A DNA stretch of 39,876 nt from Prochlorococcus sp. AG-418-G23 (GTDB taxonomy: Bacteria > Cyanobacteriota > Cyanobacteriia > PCC-6307 > Cyanobiaceae). The stretch is from the NCBI GenBank assembly GCA_003214195.1, contig QCLY01000012.1:1-39876 (forward strand). The letters are read 5' to 3'. A program made the position numbers and the translations under genes. The notes below the pieces were generated by a model. That model made no database searches, was not told where the DNA came from, and saw nothing but the letters and a program-made list of their open reading frames with translations. Shown here one piece after another: positions 25,711 through 32,515 of the stretch. How positions within the stretch are numbered: position 1 is the stretch's first letter; the number at the start of each line of letters is the position of its first letter.

Positions 25711-26760
25711 TTGAAGACTTTAACCATAATAAAACCTGATGATTGGCATTTACATTTAAGAGAAGGTGTTGTATTAAAAAATATCATTCAGTTTACTTCG
25801 GAATATTTTGGAAGAGCCATTGTTATGCCAAATACTACAAGTCCCATAACATCAATCAATAGCGCTATTTCTTATAGGAAATCTATTTTTGAAGCGTTAC
25901 CAGAAAGTTCTAAGTTTGAACCATTAATGACAATTTATCTTACAGATGACACGGATAAAGGGGAACTAATTAATGGTTTTAAAAATAATGTTTTTTTTGC
26001 AGCAAAATTATATCCTGCTAATGCCACAACAAATTCCAGTCATGGAGTTAGGAAAATAAAAGATCTATATAAGATCTTTGAATTAATGCAAGATTCTGGA
26101 ATGCCTCTTTTAATTCATGGGGAAGTGACTGATTCTGAAGTAGATGTATTCGATAGGGAAGAAGTTTTTATAGATAGAGAACTTTCTCAAATAACCAAAA
26201 GATTTCCAAAATTAAAAATCGTTCTAGAACATATAACCACCTCTTACGCAGTGGATTTTGTGCAAGAAAATAATATTGGGGCTACTATTACTCCTCATCA
26301 TTTGCATATCAATAGAAATGCAATGTTTTTTGGAGGCTTAAATAGTGATTTTTACTGCTTACCAGTTGCTAAGAGGGAAAATAATAGACTCGCTTTAAGG
26401 AAAGCTGCAACAAGTGGGAAAAAATGTTTTTTCTTGGGGACTGACTCTGCTCCACACCTTAGGAAGTGGAAGGCTTTTTGTGGATGTGCAGGCATTTTTA
26501 ATTCGCCAGTAGCAATAGAAAGCTACTTAACAGTTTTCGAAGAGGAGGATGCTCTAGATAATTTTGAAAAGTTTGCAAGTTTGAATGGTCCTAATTTTTA
26601 TAATGTCCCACCAAATAAAGAAAAATTAAAATTAGTTTCTAGACCTAACAAAATTAAAGAATATATTGATGTTGTTAAAGAAAAAAATATTGTCGGACAA
26701 ATAAAACCATTTCATGCAGGTGAAATTTTGCAATGGCAAGTAGAAGGAATTGTAAATTAA
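25711..26760 (+). CDS. pyrC: Dihydroorotase
   Basis: Third step of pyrimidine synthesis, closing carbamoyl-aspartate to dihydroorotate. It is a 349-aa class II (PyrC-type) dihydroorotase with the zinc ligands in DWHLHLRE (His13, His15), the carboxylated Lys99 in AAKLYPANATTNS, His136 in LIHGEVT, His174 in VLEHIT and the catalytic Asp245 in GTDSAPH. The start is TTG at 25711, giving MKTLTIIKPDDWHLHLRE in register with the family. It is transcribed alone from a good promoter and is followed by tRNA-Leu. Confidence 0.97.
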   Translation: MKTLTIIKPDDWHLHLREGVVLKNIIQFTSEYFGRAIVMPNTTSPITSINSAISYRKSIFEALPESSKFEPLMTIYLTDDTDKGELINGFKNNVFFAAKLYPANATTNSSHGVRKIKDLYKIFELMQDSGMPLLIHGEVTDSEVDVFDREEVFIDRELSQITKRFPKLKIVLEHITTSYAVDFVQENNIGATITPHHLHINRNAMFFGGLNSDFYCLPVAKRENNRLALRKAATSGKKCFFLGTDSAPHLRKWKAFCGCAGIFNSPVAIESYLTVFEEEDALDNFEKFASLNGPNFYNVPPNKEKLKLVSRPNKIKEYIDVVKEKNIVGQIKPFHAGEILQWQVEGIVN

Positions 26761-26858
26761 AAAAAAGATTTAATCTGACAATTAAAAGTGTAAATATTCC
26801 AATTTTTCTTGGTTAATTGGGTTACTTTCAGCTACGATTAAATAGCGCAAATACCTTT

Positions 26859-26944
26859 GGGAGTGTGGCGGAATTGGTAGACGCGCCGGACTTAAAATCC
26901 GTCGAGCGATTTAGCTCGTGGGGGTTCAAGTCCCCCCACTCCCA
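26859..26944 (+). tRNA. trnL-UAA: tRNA-Leu (anticodon UAA)
   Basis: Acceptor stem GGGAGTG (26859-26865) pairs perfectly with CACTCCC (26937-26943), with discriminator A at 26944. The anticodon loop is CTTAAAA (26891-26897) with anticodon TAA at 26893-26895. The long variable arm GAGCGATTTAGCTC and the T-arm GGGGGTTCAAGTCCCCC identify a class II leucine tRNA. The loop is continuous, so there is no group I intron, which many other cyanobacteria and plastids carry in this gene. CCA is not encoded: the sequence continues TAATTT. Confidence 0.98.
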
Positions 26945-27022
26945 TAATTTAATTATTTATTTTTAGTTCTGACGATAACCCTCAATAGTTGTTATGTTTT
27001 AACTAAGAAACCATAAATCAAA

Positions 27023-27256
27023 ATGGAAAGCTTCTTCAATAATTCATTCGCAACTCTATTTGCTTATATTGGAATTATTTCGGCCTATTTATTGGTTATT
27101 CCATTATTACTTTTTTACTGGATGAATAATAGATGGAATATTATGGGCAAATTTGAAAGATTAGGAATTTATGGCCTTGTATTCCTTTTTTTTCCAGGTT
27201 TAATTTTGTTTTCTCCATTTTTAAATCTCAGACTTAAAGGAAGTGGTAAAGGGTAA
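27023..27256 (+). CDS. ndhL: NDH-1 complex subunit NdhL
   Basis: A small membrane subunit of the cyanobacterial/plastid-type NDH-1 complex, used in cyclic electron flow, respiration and CO2 uptake. The 77-aa protein has two membrane helices (~12-32 and ~46-66). The linker carries the family motif FYWMNNRWN and the second helix the pattern [18 protein letters not shown]. It is followed 4 bases later by a DUF3007 gene that is commonly its neighbour. The gene starts 78 bases after tRNA-Leu. Confidence 0.95.
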   Translation: MESFFNNSFATLFAYIGIISAYLLVIPLLLFYWMNNRWNIMGKFERLGIYGLVFLFFPGLILFSPFLNLRLKGSGKG

Positions 27257-27260
27257 ATAA

Positions 27261-27581
27261 TTGACTAAAGGTAAAGTTATACAAATAGGTTTATTTATTT
27301 CATTAATAGGATTAATTAGTTACAAATTTGCACCACAAATTGGTATTGATAATTTTTCAGCTACTACTCTATCGAGTTGTATCTTGATTTTGATTGTTAT
27401 TACTTGGGTAACATCTTATGTTTATAGAGTTGTAAATGGGAAAATGACTTTTATGGAACAAAGGAAGCGTTATAGAAAAGAGTATGAAAAAGTTGTTAAT
27501 GATAAACTAGAAACCAAATTCAACTCATTGTCAAAGGAAGAACAGCAAAAACTAATGGAAGATTTAGATAAAAATCCATAA
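27261..27581 (+). CDS. DUF3007 family membrane protein, ndhL neighbour
   Basis: A 106-aa protein with two N-terminal membrane helices (~7-24 and ~34-56) and a basic/acidic C-terminal tail (MEQRKRYRKEYEKVV, then KLEEL-like repeats) predicted to be a cytoplasmic or stromal-side coiled helix. It matches the DUF3007 pattern, conserved in cyanobacteria and chloroplasts and often adjacent to ndhL. The start is TTG at 27261, 4 bases after the ndhL stop. Guilt by association suggests assembly or stabilisation of NDH-1 or another photosynthetic complex; this is inference. Confidence 0.85.
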   Translation: MTKGKVIQIGLFISLIGLISYKFAPQIGIDNFSATTLSSCILILIVITWVTSYVYRVVNGKMTFMEQRKRYRKEYEKVVNDKLETKFNSLSKEEQQKLMEDLDKNP

Positions 27582-27598
27582 ATTTTTCATAGAAAAAT
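27582..27598 (+). other. Hairpin between the DUF3007 gene and trpA
   Basis: ATTTTTC (27582-27588), ATA, GAAAAAT (27592-27598), directly after the DUF3007 stop and 11 bases before the trpA ATG. A 7-bp A/U-rich stem, weak, without a T tract after it. Confidence 0.3.
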
Positions 27599-27609
27599 AT
27601 CTTAAAATC

Positions 27610-28452
27610 ATGAAAGATAACAAAATGCAAATCACTAAAAACGAATCTTTATCTAAGGTAGATGAGATGTTTTGTGAGTTAAAAAATAATAAAAAATTAG
27701 CTTTGATGCCTTTTATAATGGCTGGGGACCCGAATATTGAAATAACTTCTGAGATCTTATTAAAGTTACAAGAAAATGGAGCTGACCTTATTGAATTAGG
27801 TATCCCTTACAGTGACCCACTTGCAGACGGACCTGTTATTCAGTTGGCGGCCTCTCGCGCCTTAAAGTCAGGTACTAGCCTAAGAAAAGTAATTAAACTT
27901 TTAGAGTCTTTAAAAGGTAAATTAAATATTCCCATCATCCTTTTTTCTTACTTAAATCCATTACTATGTTTCGGCTTTGAAAAGTTTTGTGAGATGGCAT
28001 CTAATGCTGGAGTTTCTGGCCTAATAGTTCCTGATCTCCCTTTAGAGGAAGCTTATAAATTTTCTAAATTAGTGAGTAACCATTCTCTTGACTTGATTTT
28101 ATTGGTAGCGCCAACCACTCCTTTTGAAAGGATGAAACAAATATCAAATCATACAAAAGGCTTTACTTATTTAGTAAGTGTTACAGGTGTCACTGGTGAG
28201 AGAAACAAAATGGAAAATAGAGTAGAAAATCTTATTGCTAAATTAAAAGATGTAAATAGCAATCCAATTGCGGTTGGTTTTGGAATATCTACTCCAGAGC
28301 ATGTTAATAAAGTTCGTGAGTGGGGTGCAGATGGAGTAATTATTGGAAGTGCATTTGTAAAAAGAATTTCTAGTTCAAGTCAAAAAGATGTTGTAGATCA
28401 TGTTGGTGAATTTTGTAAAGAAATGCGTTTAGCTGCTGATCAAAAAAAATAA
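27610..28452 (+). CDS. trpA: Tryptophan synthase alpha subunit
   Basis: Cleaves indole-3-glycerol phosphate to indole and G3P and passes indole to TrpB. The 280-aa TIM barrel shows LMPFIMAGDPN, the catalytic Glu in ADLIELGIPYSDPLADGP with the catalytic Asp a few residues later, GLIVPDLPLEEA, the disordered-loop region YLVSVTGVTGERN, and the phosphate-binding GFGISTPEH and GVIIGSAFVK. The ATG at 27610 gives an N-terminal extension of ~15 residues over the shortest homologues; the in-frame ATG five codons on is an alternative. trpB is not in this window. Confidence 0.97.
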   Translation: MKDNKMQITKNESLSKVDEMFCELKNNKKLALMPFIMAGDPNIEITSEILLKLQENGADLIELGIPYSDPLADGPVIQLAASRALKSGTSLRKVIKLLESLKGKLNIPIILFSYLNPLLCFGFEKFCEMASNAGVSGLIVPDLPLEEAYKFSKLVSNHSLDLILLVAPTTPFERMKQISNHTKGFTYLVSVTGVTGERNKMENRVENLIAKLKDVNSNPIAVGFGISTPEHVNKVREWGADGVIIGSAFVKRISSSSQKDVVDHVGEFCKEMRLAADQKK

Positions 28453-28534
28453 ATACAAAGATAATTTATTAATTAAAAGAATTATTTATAGAAAATTAGT
28501 TAAAAATGTTATTAACAATTTATTGTTGTTGTCT

Positions 28535-28891
28535 TTAAGATTCTACTGTAGGTAATAATCTGATTTGTTTTTTTCCGAGCTTAATTTCGAATTCATCACC
28601 TGCTTTTAAATCAAGAAGTGCTGTATATGCTTTCCCAATTAGAAGATTTCCATTACCTTGAACTGTAGCAATATAACTGAGTTTTCTTCCACCTTTTCCA
28701 ATACCTGCAACTCCAGAATCACCAAGATTAACCCCTTTTGCTTCTAAAAGTGCTTCATAAAATGCGGTAAAGTTTAAGCGTTCACCTCCGTTTTTTTTAG
28801 TGGAAACATATCCACAGGCGCGAACTAAGTCAGATTTGCTAGCATCACCAAGTTCTTTAACTTTTGCAAGGAGATCGCTACCAGTTAGCAT
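28535..28891 (-). CDS. cyAbrB-type transcriptional regulator
   Basis: A 118-aa cyanobacterial AbrB-like regulator. Residues 1-55 form the conserved N-terminal helical part (SGSDLL-like start, ACGYVSTKKNGGERLNFTAFYEALLEAKG), and the C-terminal half carries the swapped-hairpin AbrB DNA-binding domain (YIATVQGNGNLLIGKAYTALLDLKAGDEFEIKLGKKQIRL). In cyAbrB proteins the DNA-binding domain is C-terminal, the reverse of Bacillus AbrB. Family members regulate carbon/nitrogen balance genes. It is convergent with trpA and divergent from the YCII gene. A short repeat, AACAAT (28514-28519), TT, ATTGTT (28522-28527), follows its stop and may be a weak terminator. Confidence 0.93.
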   Translation of the reverse strand: MLTGSDLLAKVKELGDASKSDLVRACGYVSTKKNGGERLNFTAFYEALLEAKGVNLGDSGVAGIGKGGRKLSYIATVQGNGNLLIGKAYTALLDLKAGDEFEIKLGKKQIRLLPTVES

Positions 28892-28988
28892 AATTAATTA
28901 AAAGAAAGTTGTATTAAATAACATAGCAATCTGCGTGTAATATATGCAATTATTAAGTATCTATTTATCCTATTATTTATATTTAAAA

Positions 28989-29258
28989 ATGGAAAAGTTT
29001 GTAGTTTTTGGACGGTACTGTGAAGATGCAATTATTAAAAGGGAACAATTTCGAGAACAACATCTTAAGAGACTCAAAAACTTAAAAGATAGCGATATTT
29101 TAGTTACATTAGGGCCAACAAAATGTACCAAATATTTGTTTGGAATTTTTAATGCTAATGATGTAAAAGAGTTGAAAGATCTTATTGAGGAGGATATATA
29201 TTGGAAAAAAGGTATATGGATTAATTATGATATTTATCCCTGGATACAAGCATTTTAA
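28989..29258 (+). CDS. YCII-related domain protein
   Basis: A small (89 aa) protein of the YciI-like dimeric alpha/beta-barrel family. It starts MEKFVVFGRYCEDAIIKREQFREQHLKRL, where an H follows the first helix as in YciI, and ends WINYDIYPWIQAF. The start at 28989 is chosen over an upstream in-frame ATG at 28944 because the extra 15 residues (Tyr/Leu-rich) are foreign to the family and lie in the promoter region shared with abrB. YciI proteins are thought to be small enzymes or metabolite-binding proteins; no specific reaction can be assigned here. Confidence 0.85.
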   Translation: MEKFVVFGRYCEDAIIKREQFREQHLKRLKNLKDSDILVTLGPTKCTKYLFGIFNANDVKELKDLIEEDIYWKKGIWINYDIYPWIQAF

Positions 29259-29453
29259 ATATGATTTACGGAAAAAATTTAGTAATTATTAACTATTTAT
29301 TAAAAGAATTAATCTAACTTAAAAATACATATTATTTTTGCTTTAATAATTCAATTATTTATCTTATTTAGGAGTTAAAACAATATTTATTTAAACGTTA
29401 GTTTTAAGAGGTTATATCATTTTTAATTAAAAATAAATTATTCTAAATAATAC
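29259..29453. other. Gene-free A/T-rich gap between convergent genes
   Basis: 195 bases with no plausible gene. The only structure seen is the perfect 16-base palindrome ATTTTTAATTAAAAAT at 29419-29434, close to the end of the HTH gene, which could act as a weak terminator for it. Confidence 0.4.
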
Positions 29454-29774
29454 TTATTTACTAGTATCTTGATTTATCTGGTTTACTAATGAGTCGATAT
29501 CTAATTGATTATATGGTGGTGTTTGTTTTGTTTCTAGATAATCGTTCTTGATATTGTTTAACCATTTTTGCTCAATCATTATAAGATTTTTTGCAATATT
29601 GAACATGCCGCCTTTTTTATATAATTCTTTCATTTTGATAATAATCTCGGAGGTTCTACTCGATTTAATATTTAATTCATTGGCTAAGTCTTTTTGGGTA
29701 AATCCATGCGTTTTTAACCAATCTTTAATGAAGGAGACGAGTTCTTTTTCTTCCTGTATAGATAATTTACTCAT
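29454..29774 (-). CDS. Small helix-turn-helix protein
   Basis: A 106-aa soluble protein. Residues ~8-55 (EEKELVSFIKDWLKTHGFTQ, then KDLANELNIKSSRTSEIIIKM) read as an XRE/Cro-like helix-turn-helix: a helix, QKDLANEL as helix 2, and SSRTSEII as the recognition helix. The rest is helical with a hydrophilic tail. It is probably a DNA-binding regulator, target unknown. The ATG at 29774 directly abuts the TAA of the upstream DUF1232 gene (29775-29777), so the two are co-transcribed and probably translationally coupled. Confidence 0.78.
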   Translation of the reverse strand: MSKLSIQEEKELVSFIKDWLKTHGFTQKDLANELNIKSSRTSEIIIKMKELYKKGGMFNIAKNLIMIEQKWLNNIKNDYLETKQTPPYNQLDIDSLVNQINQDTSK

Positions 29775-30143
29775 TTAATAAAAAGGAAATAACTTATTAA
29801 GCTTATTCTCGGCTCTTGCTCTTATTGAAGGAGTCATGTATTTGCTCCATATACTAAGTACTGCTGTGAGGGCGACAAAATCATCACTAAAACCAACTAA
29901 AGGCATAAAGTCAGGGAAAAGATCAAATGGCATAATCAAATATGCTAGAGCAGCCATTAATGAAACTCTCACTTGTGCAGGAGTATAAGGATCTAACGCC
30001 ATCTCCAAAACTTCTAATGCAGGTTTGGCAATTGTTCTTCCCGCTTTAATAAGAATCTTGATAATGATATTTTCATCAAATGTTGAACTTTCTAAAACTT
30101 CAGCATCATAGATTTTTTCTTGAGTTTTGTAATTCTCTTTCAT
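29775..30143 (-). CDS. DUF1232 (YkvA-like) protein
   Basis: A 122-aa protein with the DUF1232 core: ALAYLIMPFDLFPDFMPLVG followed by FSDDFVALTAVLSIW. The core has the P-x-D-x-x-P-D motif and a hydrophobic stretch that may be membrane-associated. The N-terminal 35 residues are variable. Function in the family is not established. It is the first gene of a pair with the HTH protein and lies 37 bases downstream of the sigma factor stop, so all three may be expressed together. Confidence 0.88.
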   Translation of the reverse strand: MKENYKTQEKIYDAEVLESSTFDENIIIKILIKAGRTIAKPALEVLEMALDPYTPAQVRVSLMAALAYLIMPFDLFPDFMPLVGFSDDFVALTAVLSIWSKYMTPSIRARAENKLNKLFPFY

Positions 30144-30180
30144 CCTTATAAATGAAATTTAAATATTTTTAATATAATTT

Positions 30181-31104
30181 TTAACTAATACTATCAACTA
30201 ATCCATTCTGTATCCCTGCTTTTCTAAGTTTTCTTAAAGCACGTTGAACAACTTGTCGGCAATATTCCCTGCTACAACTCATGTGTCTTGCAACTTCAGC
30301 TAAAGTTCTCCATTCATTTGAGCCGTCTAAACCAAATCTTAAGCTTACTATCTTTCTTTCTTTCTCAGTTAAATTTGCTTTATCTAATAACTTCCAAGCC
30401 GAGGCTGTCCTTTCAGCTAATTCGGCTAATTCCATTGGAGGAGTTTGATCACTTGGAAGAATATCAACTAACTCGGAAGGATCTGATTTTGATTTAACAG
30501 TGCCTTGGAGACTAACAGTGATGCTTCTCAATTCACAAGAAAGGAGTTCGTCAATTTCCTCTTTTGTTATTTTCATTTCTCCAGCTAGCTCATCACTAGT
30601 AGGTGGAATACCCTTAAGTTGCATAAGCTTTGATTTTGCTGATCTTAGTTTTGTAAGTTTTTCATTAATGTTAACAGGGATCCTTATCGTTCTACTTTGA
30701 GTTGACAATGCTCTATTTAAACCTTGCCTAATCCACCAATAAGCATAGGTGGAAAATCTATGTCCTCTAGACGGATCATATTTTTCTACGGCCCTTGTGA
30801 GACCTAATGTACCCTCCTGTATTAAGTCCAATAATTCTAATCCTTTCCCTTGGTATCTTTTGGCGAGGTTGACAACTAGTCTTAGGTTAGCTGTTATCAT
30901 CTCGTTTTTAGCTTTTTCACCAATTTTTATCTTTTTTCTCTCAGCTTCAGAGTATTCACAAGCGGGGCCATTACCTCCTGCCTCTTGACATCTATTAACA
31001 AGCACTACCATTTCTTGGACTTTTCTGCCCATTGTGAGTTCTCTTTCGGGAGTCAAAAGTTGATGACGCCCTATTTCACCAAGAAAATCGCTTAATGAAC
31101 TCAC
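30181..31104 (-). CDS. Group 2 sigma-70 family RNA polymerase sigma factor
   Basis: A 307-aa alternative sigma factor. It starts in region 1.2 (SDFLGEIGRHQLLTPERELTMG) and has no long region 1.1, as usual for cyanobacterial group 2 sigmas. Region 2 is nearly primary-like (ANLRLVVNLAKRYQGKGLELLDLIQEG, then RFSTYAYWWIRQGLNRAL, the -10 recognition helix). Region 3 and the region 4.2 helix-turn-helix (TLAEVARHMSCSREYCRQVVQRALRKLRK) complete it. The recognition helix SREYCRQVVQRAL differs from the primary sigma's SRERIRQIEAKAL, so -35 preference may differ. The start is GTG at 31104 with GAGG (31111-31114) 6 bases upstream. An 11-bp tandem repeat lies in its upstream region. Confidence 0.95.
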   Translation of the reverse strand: MSSLSDFLGEIGRHQLLTPERELTMGRKVQEMVVLVNRCQEAGGNGPACEYSEAERKKIKIGEKAKNEMITANLRLVVNLAKRYQGKGLELLDLIQEGTLGLTRAVEKYDPSRGHRFSTYAYWWIRQGLNRALSTQSRTIRIPVNINEKLTKLRSAKSKLMQLKGIPPTSDELAGEMKITKEEIDELLSCELRSITVSLQGTVKSKSDPSELVDILPSDQTPPMELAELAERTASAWKLLDKANLTEKERKIVSLRFGLDGSNEWRTLAEVARHMSCSREYCRQVVQRALRKLRKAGIQNGLVDSIS

Positions 31105-31164
31105 GATTTACCTCATTGTTGATATATTTAACTTATAGTCAATCCTGTATTAAGCCATACATGT

Positions 31165-31216
31165 AATAATTAATTAATAATTAATTAATAATTAATTAAT
31201 AATTAATTAATAATTA
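31165..31216. repeat. 11-bp tandem repeat upstream of the sigma factor gene
   Basis: The unit AATAATTAATT is repeated exactly four times (31165-31208), followed by eight matching bases of a fifth copy (31209-31216). It lies 60-112 bases upstream of the sigma factor GTG and 57 bases from the end of hisIE. The period is close to one helical turn. Confidence 0.9.
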
Positions 31217-31273
31217 TTAATTAGTTAATTAACATTATTTGTTAAAAATTTAGGTAAAAAATATAAATTTTAA

Positions 31274-31933
31274 TTATTTAATTTTTTTTCTTGATTCTAG
31301 AACAGCAAGTACATCTCTCCACTCAACCCCTTTGTGCTTAAGGGCTACTTGCAGATGATAGATTAAATCAGCAGCTTCATTTGAGATTGAATTTTTATCA
31401 TTATCTTTGCAAGCCATTATAAATTCAGCAGATTCCTCTCCTATTTTTTTCAAAATAGTATTACTACCTTTTGTTAATAAATGATTTGTGTAACTTTTTT
31501 CTGATGGATTTATTGATCTTTCGTTAATTGTATTGAATAATTCGGAGCAAATATTTGAGAAGGGAGTTGTTTTCTCTTTTTTATCACTTTGATTAATTTT
31601 GATTTCATTGAAAAAACAACTTTTTTCCCCAGTGTGACATGCTCCTGAACCATTTTGTTCAATCAAAAGGATTAGTGCATCATTATCGCAGTCGAATCTT
31701 ATCTCCTTAAGTATTTGGGTGCTTCCACTTGTAGCTCCTTTTCTCCAAATTTCGGATCTTGATCTACTCCAATAATGAACGTTTTTGGTTTCAAGTGTCA
31801 TTGTCAAAGATTCTTTGTTCATCCAAGCAAGCATAAGAATTGATCCGTCAAGCCAATCTTGTGCTATTGCAGGGATTAATCCATAATTATCAAAGCGTAG
31901 ATCCTCTATCGAAAAATTAGTTGAATAAGTCAT
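31274..31933 (-). CDS. hisIE: Bifunctional phosphoribosyl-AMP cyclohydrolase / phosphoribosyl-ATP pyrophosphatase
   Basis: Catalyses steps 2 and 3 of histidine synthesis. The N-terminal HisI domain (~1-115) has RSRSEIWRKGATSG, the metal-binding CDNDALILL and the cysteines of GACHTGEKSCFF. The C-terminal HisE domain (~135-219) has LLTKGSNTILKKIGEESAEF and NEAADLIYHLQVAL, the MazG-like helical pyrophosphatase. The ATG at 31933 (219 aa) is preferred; a GTG at 31957 would add eight residues that the family lacks. It is divergent from the PTPS-like gene, with about 60 bases between starts. Confidence 0.95.
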   Translation of the reverse strand: MTYSTNFSIEDLRFDNYGLIPAIAQDWLDGSILMLAWMNKESLTMTLETKNVHYWSRSRSEIWRKGATSGSTQILKEIRFDCDNDALILLIEQNGSGACHTGEKSCFFNEIKINQSDKKEKTTPFSNICSELFNTINERSINPSEKSYTNHLLTKGSNTILKKIGEESAEFIMACKDNDKNSISNEAADLIYHLQVALKHKGVEWRDVLAVLESRKKIK

Positions 31934-31996
31934 TATGTTCGTTATGTTAAGTCCCACTCAATGTATTTTATTAAAAATTATCCTAACAGTTAATTG

Positions 31997-32467
31997 ATGT
32001 ATATTCATTCTCTGAAATTTTCATGCAGCAAAAGTTACGAGGATTTTCCCTGTTCACATAGGCAATGGCGCCATGAAGGCCACTGCAGATTTGTGCATGG
32101 ATATTCAAGATCATTCACCTTTTGGTTTACTGCAAAAAAATTAGACCTAAATGGTTTTATTGTCGATTTTTCAAGTCTAAAGCCCCTAGAAAATAGACTA
32201 AAGGAGCAATTTGACCATACTTTTCTAATAAATAAAGATGACCCTTTGCTGAATTACTGGGAAAAATTACATGACTTAGATGCTTTAGATCTGAGAATTA
32301 TGGATAATGTTGGAATGGAGTTCACCTCTGAATTGATTTGGAGATGGGCTAATGAATACTTACAGGATAAGGATAAGGGCAGAACATGTTGTTGGAAAAC
32401 AGAATCAAAAGAAAATAAATCGAATAAAGCAAGTTATGAGAGAATTCCTGATTGGTTCAAATCTTAG
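31997..32467 (+). CDS. 6-pyruvoyl/6-carboxy-tetrahydropterin synthase-like protein (QueD/PTPS paralogue)
   Basis: A 156-aa T-fold protein of the PTPS/QueD family. It keeps the first zinc His (His21 in CSHRQW), the nucleophile Cys30 and His34 in CRFVHGY, GFIVDFSSLK, and the DH catalytic pair in FDHTFL. The second His of the usual C-x-x-x-H-G-H motif is Tyr36 here (H-G-Y). A Cys pair (RTCCWKTES) follows near the end. The sequence belongs to a distinct, well-conserved paralogue group with the HRQWRHEGHCRFVHGYSRSF block, so the reaction may not be queuosine synthesis. The start is ATG at 31997; the TTG just before it would add one residue. Confidence 0.82.
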   Translation: MYIHSLKFSCSKSYEDFPCSHRQWRHEGHCRFVHGYSRSFTFWFTAKKLDLNGFIVDFSSLKPLENRLKEQFDHTFLINKDDPLLNYWEKLHDLDALDLRIMDNVGMEFTSELIWRWANEYLQDKDKGRTCCWKTESKENKSNKASYERIPDWFKS

Positions 32468-32515
32468 ATTAAAGTTGTTATTTTTAATGTCATATAGGAT
32501 TCTTTAATTAGTTAT

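Noticed and set aside
26760-26790. Terminator after pyrC (AGATTTAATCT with a neighbouring A tract)
   Set aside because: The T tract would be on the - strand, where no gene ends, and the stem is only 5 bp, so it does not support termination of pyrC.
28944-28988. Upstream in-frame ATG extending the YCII protein by 15 residues
   Set aside because: The added Tyr/Leu-rich stretch is not part of the family and lies in the divergent promoter region with cyAbrB.
31165-31216. CRISPR-like array
   Set aside because: The repeats are contiguous 11-mers without spacers, so this is a simple tandem repeat.
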